Part shown: positions 35,530 to 44,827 of the stretch, piece by piece
Numbering within the stretch: the first letter of the stretch is position 1
Layout of the letters: every line of letters starts with the position of its first letter
From: Ensifer sesbaniae
GTDB lineage: Bacteria; Pseudomonadota; Alphaproteobacteria; Rhizobiales; Rhizobiaceae
Reading direction: 5' to 3'
DNA length: 64,000 nucleotides
Assembly (NCBI RefSeq): GCF_013283665.1
Contig: NZ_JABEKU010000002.1
Location: forward strand, 1,858,863-1,922,862
Program-made: the position numbers and the translations under genes
Notes under the pieces: generated by a model
What the model was told of the DNA's origin: nothing
Databases searched by the model: none
The model's input: only the letters and a program-made list of their open reading frames with translations

Positions 35530-36213
35530 TCAGTTGTTCGGCTTACCCGCACTGCAATGCTGTTGGATGAATTCCGACAGGAAGGTTGAAGCGTGAACGC
35601 ACCTCCGATGCACAGCGATCGCCTGCGGCACTTTCGAGAATGTCCCCTCAACAACGCGGAAACCTGAATTCTCTTCGCAGAAACGTGACAGGGACTCGGT
35701 CAAGCCCGCCGCCGCATCGCACCGGGAGGATACAAGCATGTCCAAAGCGGAGGCGGGATTTTCAGTATGGAGGACAATTGCATTTCTAACCTGTCGCTCA
35801 AGCTGCTTTGTATAGGCAGCGGTTCTGGCGGCGGCAATGCGCATCCCTTCGACATCAACATGCTCCACGCTACCTAGCGGGCTACTGTCTGACACCAGAA
35901 AGCTGGCGGTCACCGTGGTATAGGGGGGCGAGAAGGAGAACCTGTCGGCACGTGACGGATCGGAAGCAATGAACGCAACGTCCCACTCGTTGCCTTCGGC
36001 AGCCGCAAGAATGTCAGCGGCCGATCCGTATTGAACCAGCGACAAACCGCAGTCGAGTTCTGCCGCAAGTGCGATTGCGATCTGCGCGCTCGGCCCTGTT
36101 AGATCGCCTGTCACTGGATCGTGTTGGACAAGTGCGGCATTCGACATGTTGACCGCCGCTCTGATGACTCCCATCGGTGCGATTTCAGTGAGGAGTTCGT
36201 CACGTTCCGGCAT
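35530..36213 (-). CDS. Solute-binding family 3 fold protein without signal peptide
   Basis: A 227-residue protein with the bilobed fold of polar amino-acid binding proteins ([62 protein letters not shown]). The N-terminus [13 protein letters not shown] has no export signal; a longer frame is not convincing because it runs antisense-like through the aldolase end. The start at 36213 overlaps the aldolase gene by 14 bases. The same fold is used by cyclohexadienyl/arogenate dehydratase (PheC), so a cytoplasmic enzyme or sensor of a ring acid is possible. It is the last gene of the minus-strand aromatic operon. Confidence 0.78.
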   Translation of the reverse strand: MPERDELLTEIAPMGVIRAAVNMSNAALVQHDPVTGDLTGPSAQIAIALAAELDCGLSLVQYGSAADILAAAEGNEWDVAFIASDPSRADRFSFSPPYTTVTASFLVSDSSPLGSVEHVDVEGMRIAAARTAAYTKQLERQVRNAIVLHTENPASALDMLVSSRCDAAAGLTESLSRFCEENSGFRVVEGTFSKVPQAIAVHRRCVHASTFLSEFIQQHCSAGKPNN

Positions 36214-36991
36214 CGCGGTACGCTCCTTGCGATGCAAATCGTGCCGCGAGTGCTTCCGATCCCCTTGCCAGGACAGCGACATCGACACCAACGGCAGTAA
36301 ATAGTGTTCCCAGTGAGATGCACCGTGCCGCGAACTTCTCATCCGGGGTAAGAATGCCCGCAGGCATGCCCAACGCTTTCAGGCGTTCAATCGCGTCGAC
36401 AATTGCATCGACCACTTCCGGGTGGCTCGGTTGGCCCCTGTGTCCGAAACTCGCTGCCAGGTCTGCCGGTCCTAGGAATACCCCATCCACGCCCTCTACC
36501 GAGGCAATCGACTCGAGGTTGCCGAGTGCTTCCCGCGTCTCAACTTGCAGCAACAGGCAAATTTCCCGTTCCGCATTTTGCGCATAGTTCGCAACTCGGC
36601 CGAAACGAGTGGCGCGCGTCAGGGCAGAAACACCACGAATTCCATCCGGAGGATATCGCACCGCCGCGACTGCGGCTTTCGCCTCTAACGCGTTTTGAAC
36701 GTAGGGAATGAGCAGTGTCTGAACACCAATATCCAGGAAACGTTTGATGAGAACGGTGTCGTTGATGGCCGGGCGGACAACTGGGGAAACGTCGTATGGT
36801 GCGACCGCTTGCAATTGTGGCAGGACGGTCAGAACGTCACCTGGAGAATGTTCCGTGTCGAACAAGAGCCAGTCGAAACCTGAAGGCGCGACGATTTCCG
36901 CGGCATAGTTTCCCGGCAGGCCACACCACAGCCCGATCTGACTTTGACCAGCAAGGAGCTTCCGCTTGAACCGATTGACAGGATGTTCCAT
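36200..36991 (-). CDS. hpaI: HpcH/HpaI-type class II pyruvate aldolase
   Basis: A 263-residue aldolase. HpaI cleaves 4-hydroxy-2-oxoheptanedioate to pyruvate and succinic semialdehyde in homoprotocatechuate breakdown. Catalytic and metal residues are in place: [14 protein letters not shown], His48 in [10 protein letters not shown], Arg73 in PVVRPA, Glu151 in [11 protein letters not shown] and Asp177 in [12 protein letters not shown]. The ATG at 36991 follows GAGGTG at good spacing; an ATG four codons earlier overlaps the hydratase stop (ATGA) and is an alternative. It lies between the hydratase and the binding-fold gene in one operon. Substrate breadth in this family is wide, so the exact hydroxy-oxo acid is uncertain. 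Confidence 0.9.
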   Translation of the reverse strand: MEHPVNRFKRKLLAGQSQIGLWCGLPGNYAAEIVAPSGFDWLLFDTEHSPGDVLTVLPQLQAVAPYDVSPVVRPAINDTVLIKRFLDIGVQTLLIPYVQNALEAKAAVAAVRYPPDGIRGVSALTRATRFGRVANYAQNAEREICLLLQVETREALGNLESIASVEGVDGVFLGPADLAASFGHRGQPSHPEVVDAIVDAIERLKALGMPAGILTPDEKFAARCISLGTLFTAVGVDVAVLARGSEALAARFASQGAYRDAGT

Positions 36992-36999
36992 CTGGCACC

Positions 37000-37782
37000 T
37001 CACACGAACGACACGCCGATGGAGCCGACAGGGCCATAGTCGGCTTGAATGACATCACCCTTCGCGATGTCGACAGGACGCGTGAAGGAGCCGGCCAGGA
37101 CTATTTGTCCCTTCTTCAGGCCACCGCCCACAGCATGAAGTTTGTTGACCAGCCACGCGATGCCGGCTGCCGGATGTCCCATGATCGCCGCCGACACGCC
37201 CGACTCCTCGATAATGCCGTTCTTGGAAAGAGTTGCTCCGACCCAACGGATATCAATGTCCATCGGGCGAATTATACGGCCGCCAACGACGAGGGCGCCG
37301 AAAGCCGCGTTGTCGGCAATGGTATCGGTGATCGCTCGAGGGACTTCGGTCCGGTAGTCGATAATCTCGAGCGCCGGGACAACGAACTCGGTCGCACGCA
37401 TGACGTCATAGATCTTGGTGCCGGGCCCGACGAGATCCTCACCCATAACAAAGGCCAGCTCAACCTCGAGGCGCGGCTTGATAAAAAAGTCAGCCCTGAT
37501 CTGCGCTCCGTCGTTGTAAAGCGCATCGTCAAGAATGCAGCCGTAGTCCGGCTCCGTCATCTTCGAAGCCATCTGCATTGCGCGTGACGTCAGGCCAATC
37601 TTATGCCCGACGATCCGTGCGCCCTTGGCTACCCTCGCCTCCGCCCACAAGGCCTGGATCCGGTAGGCGTCCTCGAGTTCGAGGTTCGGGTAGGTCTCGC
37701 TAGGCTGTATGATCGGCTTGCGCTCGATTTCAGCTTTGAGCAGCGCGTCTGCCGCGGCCCGGCGTTCTTCTTCGGTAATCAT
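37000..37782 (-). CDS. hpaH: 2-oxo-hept-4-ene-1,7-dioate hydratase (HpaH-like)
   Basis: A 260-residue hydratase of the 2-keto-4-pentenoate hydratase/FAH superfamily. It adds water to the enol diacid formed in meta-cleavage routes. Visible motifs: [60 protein letters not shown] (metal-binding glutamates), [15 protein letters not shown] and [20 protein letters not shown]. It sits between the dioxygenase (24-base gap) and aldolase genes (overlapping or nearly so). HpaH and HpaI acting in sequence is a standard pairing, but the upstream enzymes HpaD, HpaE and HpaG are missing here. Confidence 0.9.
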   Translation of the reverse strand: MITEEERRAAADALLKAEIERKPIIQPSETYPNLELEDAYRIQALWAEARVAKGARIVGHKIGLTSRAMQMASKMTEPDYGCILDDALYNDGAQIRADFFIKPRLEVELAFVMGEDLVGPGTKIYDVMRATEFVVPALEIIDYRTEVPRAITDTIADNAAFGALVVGGRIIRPMDIDIRWVGATLSKNGIIEESGVSAAIMGHPAAGIAWLVNKLHAVGGGLKKGQIVLAGSFTRPVDIAKGDVIQADYGPVGSIGVSFV

Positions 37783-37806
37783 ATCGTTTGCTCGGCTGAT
37801 CGTGAT

Positions 37807-38700
37807 TTATTTGATTGGGGGACGCGGCAAAACGGCTTCGCCGGGTTCCATGACATAGGTGTAGTCGAGCGAGAACCACGGACCGGGAATATCTGCTTCG
37901 GTCGGATGGGGCTCCTCATGACGAATGAAGTCGCCGGTCAGCGCTGCCGTGACCCCGAACTGAACATCGGAGTCGATGTTCGGGTCGCTAGGGTCGAAGA
38001 CCTGGGAAATCAGCGTCTTGTATCCATGCTTGAAGATCAGTGCGTGCAGGTGCGCTGGTCGGTACGGATGTCGTCCCTGAGCTTTGAGCAGGCGTCCGAC
38101 CACGCCATCGACCGGTATCGGATACCCGACCATCTTGACGGTCCTGAACCAGAACCGACCTTGCTCGTCGGTCGTGAATTTGCCGCGCAAGTTCATCTCG
38201 GCCTGGTCCGGGTCCTGGTTTTCATAAAGACCGACGGGAGATGCATGCCACACATCCACTTCGGCGCCGGCAATTGGCTTGCCGTCGCGGTCAACGACTC
38301 TGGCATGCACGAACAAGGGCGTGCCCGGCGTCTCGGATCGGATGATCGACCCGCCATTTTCGACTCGCGGAGAGTTGAGGCGCCAGAATGGGCCCAACAG
38401 CGACTGGGAGGTCTCAGTCTGTCCCCTGTCGCCATTGTTCAACAGGCAAACAAGTGAAGACACGCCAAGAGAACCGGCCATCAGCACAAACTCGTTGTGG
38501 TGGTCAGTATGCAGCTTCCCGATCTCATTCAGTATGGCTGTCGCCTCCCGAAACTCGACCTCCGTCAGTCGAACCTCGCGCACGAAGGCATGAAGATGCG
38601 TGACCATCGCCACGAGGATTTCCCGCAGGCGGGGTTCTTCAGTGCGATTCATCACAGCGAGGACGGCTGGCGTCAGATCGCTTTCAGTTTTGATCACCAT
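37807..38700 (-). CDS. Intradiol ring-cleavage dioxygenase (hydroxyquinol/catechol 1,2-dioxygenase family)
   Basis: A 297-residue non-heme Fe(III) dioxygenase that splits catechol-type rings between the hydroxyls. The N-terminal helical dimerisation domain (RLREILVAMVTHLHAFVREVRLTEVEFREA) is the type found in catechol and hydroxyquinol 1,2-dioxygenases rather than protocatechuate 3,4-dioxygenase. LGPFWRLNSP follows. Iron ligands: Tyr in SPVGLYEN, then Tyr and two His in RHPYRPAHLHALIF. Its length fits hydroxyquinol 1,2-dioxygenase (ChqB/DxnF type). First gene of the minus-strand operon, divergent from gntR. Whether the substrate is hydroxyquinol, catechol or another ring cannot be fixed from sequence. 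Confidence 0.9.
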   Translation of the reverse strand: MVIKTESDLTPAVLAVMNRTEEPRLREILVAMVTHLHAFVREVRLTEVEFREATAILNEIGKLHTDHHNEFVLMAGSLGVSSLVCLLNNGDRGQTETSQSLLGPFWRLNSPRVENGGSIIRSETPGTPLFVHARVVDRDGKPIAGAEVDVWHASPVGLYENQDPDQAEMNLRGKFTTDEQGRFWFRTVKMVGYPIPVDGVVGRLLKAQGRHPYRPAHLHALIFKHGYKTLISQVFDPSDPNIDSDVQFGVTAALTGDFIRHEEPHPTEADIPGPWFSLDYTYVMEPGEAVLPRPPIK

Positions 38701-38732
38701 ATGGCTACCTCCCGATTTCTCCGACTACCAGA

Positions 38733-38744
38733 ATAATCGATTAT
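38733..38744. promoter_or_regulatory. Palindromic candidate GntR operator near the dioxygenase start
   Basis: ATAATCGATTAT is a perfect 12-base palindrome 33 bases upstream of the dioxygenase start codon. The half-site AATAATCG recurs at 38830-38837 and, as part of CAATAATCG, at 38894-38902 in the same divergent promoter region. Three copies between divergent operons suggest one regulator controlling both. Confidence 0.6.
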
Positions 38745-38886
38745 CTGTCAAGTCTGCGGGACATTCGTTCGACAGCAATAAGCCGAGAGAAGAAAGACAG
38801 TGATGTGAAGTGCTTTGATTTAATTACATAATAATCGCACAAGGGAGGCTGAGGTTTTGCTTTTTGCAGAATTTAGCGCGCGCAAG

Positions 38887-38915
38887 TTGACATCAATAAT
38901 CGTTTATTGTATCGA
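38887..38915 (+). promoter_or_regulatory. Promoter of the gntR operon with operator in the spacer
   Basis: TTGACA (38887-38892), a 17-base spacer, then TATCGA (38910-38915) gives a good sigma-70 promoter 37 bases upstream of the start at 38953. The spacer contains CAATAATCGTTTATTG (38894-38909), with perfect six-base inverted arms CAATAA/TTATTG. Regulator binding here would exclude RNA polymerase, implying autoregulation. Confidence 0.65.
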
Positions 38916-38952
38916 TCATCGACAATTAGTTAAGGGAGCCTTGGAAGGAACG

Positions 38953-39690
38953 ATGGTACCGAATGATGACGGCGCTCTTGCTCCGACGACAGAAGATGCT
39001 CCATCGTCTTCTGGCTTTCTCGACGACGGCAAAAACACAATTGGGAGCCAGCTTGCATCCCGACTTCGCGAGGCGATCATCTCCGGCGAGCTTCAGGCCG
39101 GCAGCAAGATTAATCTCGACAAGGCGCGCAAGACGTTCAACGTGAGCCTCAGTCCGCTGCGTGAAGGGTTGGCGCGGCTGATATCGGACGGCCTAGTGGA
39201 GTTCGAGGACAATCGCGGCTACCGCGTTTCATCAATTTCCCTAGCCAATCTGGAAGAAGTCACCACCCTGCGCGAAGAGTTTGAAGTCTTTGCGCTTCGC
39301 GAGTCCATGCGGCTCGGCGATGTGGAGTGGGAGGGCAACGTCATGCGCGCGCTGCATCGCCTAAACCGCACCGAGCGTGACGCGGATCGGCCAGAGACAC
39401 TGGAGCGCTGGGAAGAGCTTCACCGCGAATTTCATCTGACACTCATAGCTGGCTGCGGGAAGCCGATCCTGCTCCATTTCTGCAGATTGCTTCTTAATCT
39501 CAACGATCGTTATCGTCGGGTGTTTCTGACCCGCACGTCGGGTGACCGCAACGTCAGCCAGGAGCACAGTGAGATTGCTCAGGGAGCCGTCGCGCGGGAT
39601 CTGGACTATTCGTGCGATATGTTGCGTCAGCATATCCACCGCACGGGAACCAATCTGCGCAATCACCTCGCGACAAAGGGGATCTTGTGA
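38953..39690 (+). CDS. GntR-family (FCD) transcriptional regulator
   Basis: A 245-residue regulator. The winged helix-turn-helix at about 30-95 reads ASRLREAIISGELQAGSKINLDKARKTFNVSLSPLREGLARLISDGLVEFEDNRGYRVSSI. The FCD ligand domain (about 105-235) has REEFEVFALRESM, EELHREFHLTLIAGCG and MLRQHIHRTGTN, whose histidines commonly bind a metal and acid ligand. The ATG at 38953 has GGAAGGA upstream and lies after the promoter; an in-frame ATG at 38857 precedes it and is rejected. The stop overlaps the next start by one base (TGATG). It probably controls both divergent aromatic operons in response to a pathway acid. Confidence 0.92.
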   Translation: MVPNDDGALAPTTEDAPSSSGFLDDGKNTIGSQLASRLREAIISGELQAGSKINLDKARKTFNVSLSPLREGLARLISDGLVEFEDNRGYRVSSISLANLEEVTTLREEFEVFALRESMRLGDVEWEGNVMRALHRLNRTERDADRPETLERWEELHREFHLTLIAGCGKPILLHFCRLLLNLNDRYRRVFLTRTSGDRNVSQEHSEIAQGAVARDLDYSCDMLRQHIHRTGTNLRNHLATKGIL

Positions 39691-40511
39691 TGGTCGTCGC
39701 GACGCCAGGGCCGAGCCTCGAACTGGGCGTGGCGCATTTTTCATCCATCGCGCTGCCGCCCAAGCAATTCGCCGTGACGGCTGCTCGGGCGGGTTTTGCG
39801 TCGATAGGTCTGCGCCTGCACCCTGCCTTTCCCGGAGCCCCTTTCTACGAGTTGCCGGTGGGCAGCCATAGTGCCGAGGAGTTCAAGACAATTGCCAATG
39901 GCGAAGGCATCAAGGTGTTCGATATCGAGTTCTTCGTGATCGACGAGAACTTCGTTGCGGCCTCCCACGAGGCGACTGTGGCAGCCGCTGCGAACATCGG
40001 GGCGCGCCGGCTGAGTGTTTGCGGCGATGATCGAGACGGCGGCCGTCTTGCCACGAACTTTTTTGAGTTTTGCGCCCTCGCGGCGCGATATGGCCTGTCA
40101 GTCGACATCGAAAACATGGGCTGGCGGACGGTAAGAACCTTTCACGACAGCGTAGCGGTCGTGAATTCCTGTGGAGCAGAGAACGCCGGTGCCCTCGTTG
40201 ACGGGATTCACTTCTTCCGAAACGGCGCCTCGATCGACGAGCTTCGCGCGAATGCAGGGAGGGTGAAACACGTCCAGCTTTGCGACGTCCGCGGGCCTGC
40301 GCCCAAAACATCGGAAGCAATGATCGCCGAGGCGAGAAGCGGCAGGCTCGCTCCTGGAGAAGGCGAATTGCCGTTGAAAGACCTCTGGGCGGCAACCGAA
40401 GCCGGTGCTGCTATCTCGGTTGAAGTGCCGCTCGTCGGGCCGGCGGACCCGGAGGCACATCTAAAACATCTGCACGACAGCGCACTAGGGATTTTGAAAT
40501 CGGATCATTGA
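39690..40511 (+). CDS. TIM-barrel protein of the sugar isomerase/AP endonuclease 2 superfamily
   Basis: A 273-residue TIM barrel. Metal-ligand-like positions: DIEN at about 150 (GLSVDIENMGWRTVRTF), ALVDGIHFFRNG, VKHVQLCDVRGP and GEGELPLKDLW, ending ISVEVPLVGP. This superfamily includes xylose isomerase-like enzymes and the 3-dehydroshikimate dehydratases AsbF, QuiC and QsuB. With shikimate-pathway enzymes in the same operon, a dehydroshikimate dehydratase giving protocatechuate is an attractive guess, not proven. Starts at the ATG overlapping the gntR stop; upstream frame extension belongs to gntR. Confidence 0.75.
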   Translation: MVVATPGPSLELGVAHFSSIALPPKQFAVTAARAGFASIGLRLHPAFPGAPFYELPVGSHSAEEFKTIANGEGIKVFDIEFFVIDENFVAASHEATVAAAANIGARRLSVCGDDRDGGRLATNFFEFCALAARYGLSVDIENMGWRTVRTFHDSVAVVNSCGAENAGALVDGIHFFRNGASIDELRANAGRVKHVQLCDVRGPAPKTSEAMIAEARSGRLAPGEGELPLKDLWAATEAGAAISVEVPLVGPADPEAHLKHLHDSALGILKSDH

Positions 40512-40556
40512 TCCGGCGCCGACCCGGCGTGACCGGTCGGAGGGAGGAAGCCTTAC

Positions 40557-41225
40557 ATGTCCTATACGTTCGATTTCGGTGCGGTCCTCGACCGCGCCCC
40601 GGAATTGCTATGGGGTTCGCTTGGAACGCTTGGCCTTGCGTTGGCTGGGATGTTCCTCGCGCTCGTCATCGGAATCCTGGGCGTTGTTGCAAGGACTTCC
40701 AAGAGTGAGATCACGCGCACTCTCGTGATCATCTTCGTTGAGGTCGTGCGTAATACGCCATTCCTCGTGCAGATCTTCTTCATATATTTTGCCCTTCCTC
40801 TCATGGGCATTCGCCTCAATCCGACCGTTACGGCGATTATTGCCCTCGGCATCAATGGTGGGGCGTACGCAATCGAGATCATTCGAGGCGGGGTCGAGAG
40901 CGTGTCGCGCGGCCAGATCGAGGCAGGTTTCGCACTTGGTCTGCACAAGGCGGACGTCTTCCGGCTCATCGTGCTCAAGCCGGCGCTGCGGGCGATTTAT
41001 CCCTCGCTCACAAGCCAGTTCATCATGCTGACACTGACAACGTCTGTCTGCACGTCGATCGCCGCCTACGAACTGACCTCGGCCGCTCAGCGCATCGAGT
41101 CTGACACCTTCCGCAGCTTCGAAGTCTATTTCACGGTGACCGCTATCTACCTGGTTATCTCGAGCCTGATGATGGGCCTCTTTGCCCTCATTTCTCGCCA
41201 ATACTTCAACTACCCGACGCGATAG
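40557..41225 (+). CDS. Polar amino-acid-type ABC transporter permease
   Basis: A 222-residue inner-membrane permease of the His/Glu/Gln/Arg/opine (HisMQ) family. Four to five helices are predicted. The coupling motif appears as RGGVESVSRGQIEAGFALGLHKADVFRLIVLKPALRAIYPSL at about 100-145. It follows the TIM-barrel gene by 45 bases and pairs with the next permease. Despite the family name, such importers also carry organic acids; the setting suggests a cyclic carboxylic acid. Confidence 0.92.
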   Translation: MSYTFDFGAVLDRAPELLWGSLGTLGLALAGMFLALVIGILGVVARTSKSEITRTLVIIFVEVVRNTPFLVQIFFIYFALPLMGIRLNPTVTAIIALGINGGAYAIEIIRGGVESVSRGQIEAGFALGLHKADVFRLIVLKPALRAIYPSLTSQFIMLTLTTSVCTSIAAYELTSAAQRIESDTFRSFEVYFTVTAIYLVISSLMMGLFALISRQYFNYPTR

Positions 41226-41234
41226 GAGGCAATC

Positions 41235-41885
41235 ATGGGTCCCATCGGCGAAAATGAATTCTTCTTTTTGATGCAGGGTTTGAAGTGGACCGTGCTGCTC
41301 GCGATCGTGGGCTTTATCGGCGGGGGGATATTCGGAATCCTGATCGCGCTGTTGCGCACCTCGAAGACGAAAGTCGCCCGGAGGATCACCGCAGGCTTTA
41401 TCGGCGTCTTCCAGGGCACGCCCCTTCTGATGCAGCTCTTCGTTGTCTATTACGGCGTTGCGCTGTTGGGCATCGAGGTCAACGCGTGGATCGCGGTCGC
41501 AATCGCCTTCACGCTTCATGCCAGCGCCTTCCTGGGAGAGATCTGGCGCGGCTCGATCGAGGCTGTGCCGAAGGGCCAGACGGAAGCGGCCAACGCCCTC
41601 GGCCTGCATTATGTTTCGCGGATGAAAGACGTCATCCTGCCGCAGGCCCTGAAAATCTCGATGCCGGCCACGATCGGCTTCCTTGTCCAGCTCATCAAGG
41701 GCACGTCGCTGGCAGCAATTGTCGGCTTCATTGAACTGACTCGCGCCGGCCAGATCATATCAAACCAGACCTATCGCCCGCTGCTCGTCTTCGGGATCGT
41801 CGGCGCAATCTACTTCATCATTTGCTGGCCGCTCTCCCATGCCGGAAGTGGCCTCGAAAAACGGATGGCGAAAGCTGCCCGCTAA
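41235..41885 (+). CDS. Polar amino-acid-type ABC transporter permease
   Basis: A 216-residue HisMQ-family permease. Motif WRGSIEAVPKGQTEAANALGLHYVSRMKDVILPQALKISMPATIG at about 98-142 is the classical coupling loop. GGAGG lies upstream of the ATG. It starts nine bases after the first permease gene, and with it forms a heterodimeric channel. The C-terminus LSHAGSGLEKRMAKAAR is cytoplasmic and basic. Confidence 0.93.
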   Translation: MGPIGENEFFFLMQGLKWTVLLAIVGFIGGGIFGILIALLRTSKTKVARRITAGFIGVFQGTPLLMQLFVVYYGVALLGIEVNAWIAVAIAFTLHASAFLGEIWRGSIEAVPKGQTEAANALGLHYVSRMKDVILPQALKISMPATIGFLVQLIKGTSLAAIVGFIELTRAGQIISNQTYRPLLVFGIVGAIYFIICWPLSHAGSGLEKRMAKAAR

Positions 41886-41926
41886 CCGCTTCGCTCGAAG
41901 CAAAACTCTTGAGGAGGAGAATAAGC

Positions 41927-42751
41927 ATGCATAACAATCGTAGGAGTTTTCTCGGACTTGCACTGGCAACCGTTGCCTTCGCAACCGTTGGCGCTGCCAC
42001 CGCCTCTGCGGCAAGTGTGGAGGAAATCAAGGCAAAGGGCACGCTTGTGGTCGGCATCCAGGGCGACAATGCGCCATGGGGGTTCGTCAACACAAGCGGC
42101 GTGCAGGACGGCTTCGACGCTGACGTCGCCAACCTTTTTGCCAAGGAATTAGGCGTGAAGGTTCAATTCCAGCCGCTCGCCGTTGCCAACCGAATTCCGG
42201 CGCTTACGACCGGCAAAGTCGACATCTTGTTCGCAACGATGGCGATGACGGAAGAGCGCGCGAAATCAATTCAATACAGCAAGCCCTACGCCGCCAACAC
42301 GATTTCGCTTTATGCCGCGAAGTCCGACACGGTTTCGAAACCTGAAGACATTGCGGGATGGGAGATCGGCGTTCCGAAGTCCAGTTCGCAGGATAAGGCA
42401 GTAACGGACGCCGTCGGATCCACCGCAACGGTCCGCCGCTTTGATGACGACGCCGCAACCATCCAGGCTCTCATCTCCGGACAGGTAAAGGCGGTTGGCG
42501 GCAACCAGTTCTATGGTCAGCGTCTGGATGGGGCGAGTGCTGGCACCTATGAGCGCAAGATTAACTTTCTGACGACCTACAACGGCGTCGGGACCCGTCT
42601 CGGCGAGAAGGACTGGAACGAAGCCGTCAACGCCTTCATCGACAAGATCAAGGCCAATGGTGACCTGGCCGCCATCACGAAGAAGTGGATGGCGATCGAT
42701 CTGCCGCAGTTCCCGGAATCCATCCCGAACATCCCGTTCACCGTCAATTAA
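41927..42751 (+). CDS. ABC transporter substrate-binding protein (family 3)
   Basis: A 274-residue periplasmic binding protein. Signal peptide at residues 1-28 ([24 protein letters not shown], with a twin-arginine-like NNRRSFLG that may route it through Tat). The mature domain begins [27 protein letters not shown] and contains [32 protein letters not shown], typical of polar amino-acid binding proteins. GAGGAGG sits upstream of the ATG at 41927; the long upstream extension overlaps the permease gene and is rejected. Confidence 0.93.
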   Translation: MHNNRRSFLGLALATVAFATVGAATASAASVEEIKAKGTLVVGIQGDNAPWGFVNTSGVQDGFDADVANLFAKELGVKVQFQPLAVANRIPALTTGKVDILFATMAMTEERAKSIQYSKPYAANTISLYAAKSDTVSKPEDIAGWEIGVPKSSSQDKAVTDAVGSTATVRRFDDDAATIQALISGQVKAVGGNQFYGQRLDGASAGTYERKINFLTTYNGVGTRLGEKDWNEAVNAFIDKIKANGDLAAITKKWMAIDLPQFPESIPNIPFTVN

Positions 42752-42770
42752 AGCCCAAATGGAGGGTTCC

Positions 42771-43532
42771 GTGCTCAATACCGCAAACGATCAACCGACG
42801 CTGATTTCCCTTGAGGACGTGCAGAAGTGGTACGGCGCTTTCCATGCCTTGAAATCCATCAGTCTGTCGGTCCGCAAAGGCGAAAAAATCGTCCTCTGCG
42901 GGCCGTCAGGCTCCGGGAAATCAACGTTAATCCGCTGCATCAATGCCCTCGAAACGATCGAGGAAGGCAAGATCGTCGTCGAGGGTCAGGTACTGGACGG
43001 AAGCACCAAATCCATCGATGCGATACGTCGCGAAGTGGGAATGGTCTTCCAGAGCTTCAATCTCTTCCCCCACATGACCGTACTTCAGAACTGTACACTC
43101 GCCCCGATGCGTGTTCGAGGCACAAGCCACACTGACGCAGAGCGACTGGCTCGAAAATATCTCGAGCGGGTTCGAATCCTTGACCAGGCGGAAAAGTATC
43201 CTGCGCAGCTATCCGGCGGACAACAGCAACGCGTTGCCATCGCTCGCGCGCTCTGCATGGAGCCGAAGGTCATGCTGTTCGACGAACCGACCTCTGCCCT
43301 CGATCCTGAAATGGTGAAGGAGGTGCTCGACACCATGATCGGGCTCGCCCGTGACGGCATGACGATGATCTGTGTCACGCACGAAATGGGGTTTGCCCGC
43401 CAGGTCGCTGATCGCGTCATCTTCATGGCCTCCGGAGAGATCGTCGAAGAGGCCGAACCGGAAGTCTTCTTCAAGTCGCCCAAGCACCAACGCACGAAAA
43501 CCTTTCTCGGCGAAATCCTGGCTCACCACTGA
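42771..43532 (+). CDS. Polar amino-acid-type ABC transporter ATP-binding protein
   Basis: A 253-residue HisP/GlnQ-type ATPase. Walker [16 protein letters not shown]-loop [17 protein letters not shown], signature [15 protein letters not shown], Walker [17 protein letters not shown]-loop [10 protein letters not shown]. The GTG at 42771 is preferred because GGAGGG lies six bases upstream; an in-frame ATG at 42759 overlaps that ribosome site. It completes the four-gene importer of this operon. Confidence 0.94.
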   Translation: MLNTANDQPTLISLEDVQKWYGAFHALKSISLSVRKGEKIVLCGPSGSGKSTLIRCINALETIEEGKIVVEGQVLDGSTKSIDAIRREVGMVFQSFNLFPHMTVLQNCTLAPMRVRGTSHTDAERLARKYLERVRILDQAEKYPAQLSGGQQQRVAIARALCMEPKVMLFDEPTSALDPEMVKEVLDTMIGLARDGMTMICVTHEMGFARQVADRVIFMASGEIVEEAEPEVFFKSPKHQRTKTFLGEILAHH

Positions 43533-43544
43533 CGTTCGAAAGCG

Positions 43545-44411
43545 ATGCCAATGCGCGACAAGAAATTCCTCGTAGGACTGATCGGTGCCGACATCCAAAT
43601 GTCAAAGTCCCCGGCGTTGCACGAAACGGAGGCTCGACACCAGGGCCTCGATTACCATTACGAACTTCTTGACTTCGCCGAACGAGGCCTTCCCGCCTCG
43701 GCGCTGCCGGACCTCCTCGACGAGGAAGAGCGGCGCGGTTTTGCCGGGAGCAACATTACACATCCTTGCAAGCAGACGGTGATCGCCCACCTCAATCGCC
43801 TTTCCGAGGATGCAGAGATGCTCGGTGCGGTCAACACCGTGGTGTTTCGGGGCGGCGAGAGGATCGGCCACAACACTGATTGGTATGGTTTCTACGAGAA
43901 TTTCCAGCACGGCCTTTCTGACGTCGCGAAGGCGCATGCCGTCCTGCTCGGCGCCGGCGGCGCCGGTGTCGCCGTGGCGCATGCCGCAATCAAGCTCGGT
44001 ATTGAGAAATTATCGGTCTTTGACCAGGATTCGAAACGGGCAGAAACCTTGGCTGGGCAGTTGAACAATCGGTTCTCAAGGGATTGCGCTCGTGCCACGA
44101 CGGATGTCGGCGGCGCCCTGCGTTCCGCCGATGGGCTTATCCACGCGACGCCGACGGGTATGAAAAGCCATCCTGGTTTGCCGATCGACCCGGAATGGCT
44201 TCTGCCACGGCATTGGGTCGCCGACATCGTCTATATGCCGCTCGTCACAGAGCTCCTTGCTCTCGCCGAAAGAAAAGGCTGCCGGACCCTTCGTGGCGGC
44301 GGCATGACCGTCTATCAGGCAGCAGCGGCTTTCGAGCTGTTCACCGGGATAACACCCGACGCAGAGCGCATGTCCCGTCACTTTACGGACTTGTGCCGCC
44401 TGTCGGTTTGA
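43545..44411 (+). CDS. Shikimate/quinate dehydrogenase (AroE family)
   Basis: A 288-residue NAD(P)-dependent dehydrogenase. The substrate-binding domain has MSKSPALHETEA, the catalytic lysine in SNITHPCKQTV, and the paired Asp in HNTDWYGF. The Rossmann domain has LLGAGGAGVAVAHAA. The end motif GGGMTVYQAAAAFELFTG supplies the substrate-contacting Gln. The form NITxPxKQ and location in a catabolic operon resemble the NAD-type quinate/shikimate dehydrogenases (QsuD-like) rather than biosynthetic AroE. It probably oxidises shikimate or quinate taken up by the adjacent importer. Confidence 0.9.
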   Translation: MPMRDKKFLVGLIGADIQMSKSPALHETEARHQGLDYHYELLDFAERGLPASALPDLLDEEERRGFAGSNITHPCKQTVIAHLNRLSEDAEMLGAVNTVVFRGGERIGHNTDWYGFYENFQHGLSDVAKAHAVLLGAGGAGVAVAHAAIKLGIEKLSVFDQDSKRAETLAGQLNNRFSRDCARATTDVGGALRSADGLIHATPTGMKSHPGLPIDPEWLLPRHWVADIVYMPLVTELLALAERKGCRTLRGGGMTVYQAAAAFELFTGITPDAERMSRHFTDLCRLSV

Positions 44412-44425
44412 TGGGGAGATCCCAA

Positions 44426-44794
44426 ATGCCGCATATCATCATCGATTATAGCCGGGGCGCAGGCGAGCATGTAGCCATGGACCGGCTGACGCAGACCGTG
44501 CATCGCTGCGTTCGCGATGGCGGTCTTGTGAAACCGTCCGCCGTGCGCACGCTTGCGCGGGAGGCGACATACTCCTGCGTGGGCGATGAGCATGTCGATA
44601 ACCATTTCATCCAAATCATCCTGAGGGTGGCACCGGGTCGTACTGCAGAGACCAAGCAGAAGCTTCTTACTGCCGTTCTCGAGGCCGCGCGGGCGATCGC
44701 CTCGCCTGCTCTCGAAGCGGGAAGGCTCGGCTTGCGCGCAGATCTCTACGAGTCGGACCCTGATTTTGCTGTTCAAGCAATCGCGTTCGTCTGA
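44426..44794 (+). CDS. 5-carboxymethyl-2-hydroxymuconate isomerase-like protein (HpaF family)
   Basis: A 122-residue tautomerase-superfamily enzyme. The catalytic N-terminal proline is present (MPHIIIDYS, exposed after Met removal). Family segments: LTQTVHRCVRDGGLVKPSAVRTLAREATYSCVGD and HFIQIILRVAPGRTAETKQKLLTAVLEAA. HpcD/HpaF isomerises 5-carboxymethyl-2-hydroxymuconate in homoprotocatechuate degradation. The upstream frame extension overlaps the dehydrogenase gene and is rejected. Its presence here, together with HpaH and HpaI on the opposite strand, shows parts of a meta-cleavage lower route without its ring-cleavage enzyme. Confidence 0.88.
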   Translation: MPHIIIDYSRGAGEHVAMDRLTQTVHRCVRDGGLVKPSAVRTLAREATYSCVGDEHVDNHFIQIILRVAPGRTAETKQKLLTAVLEAARAIASPALEAGRLGLRADLYESDPDFAVQAIAFV

Positions 44795-44827
44795 CCAGAA
44801 AAACGTGCTCAAGAAGGACACTATACT

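Noticed and set aside
38857-38952. Upstream in-frame extension of the GntR gene
   Set aside because: It starts before the promoter and operator; the ATG at 38953 has a good ribosome site.
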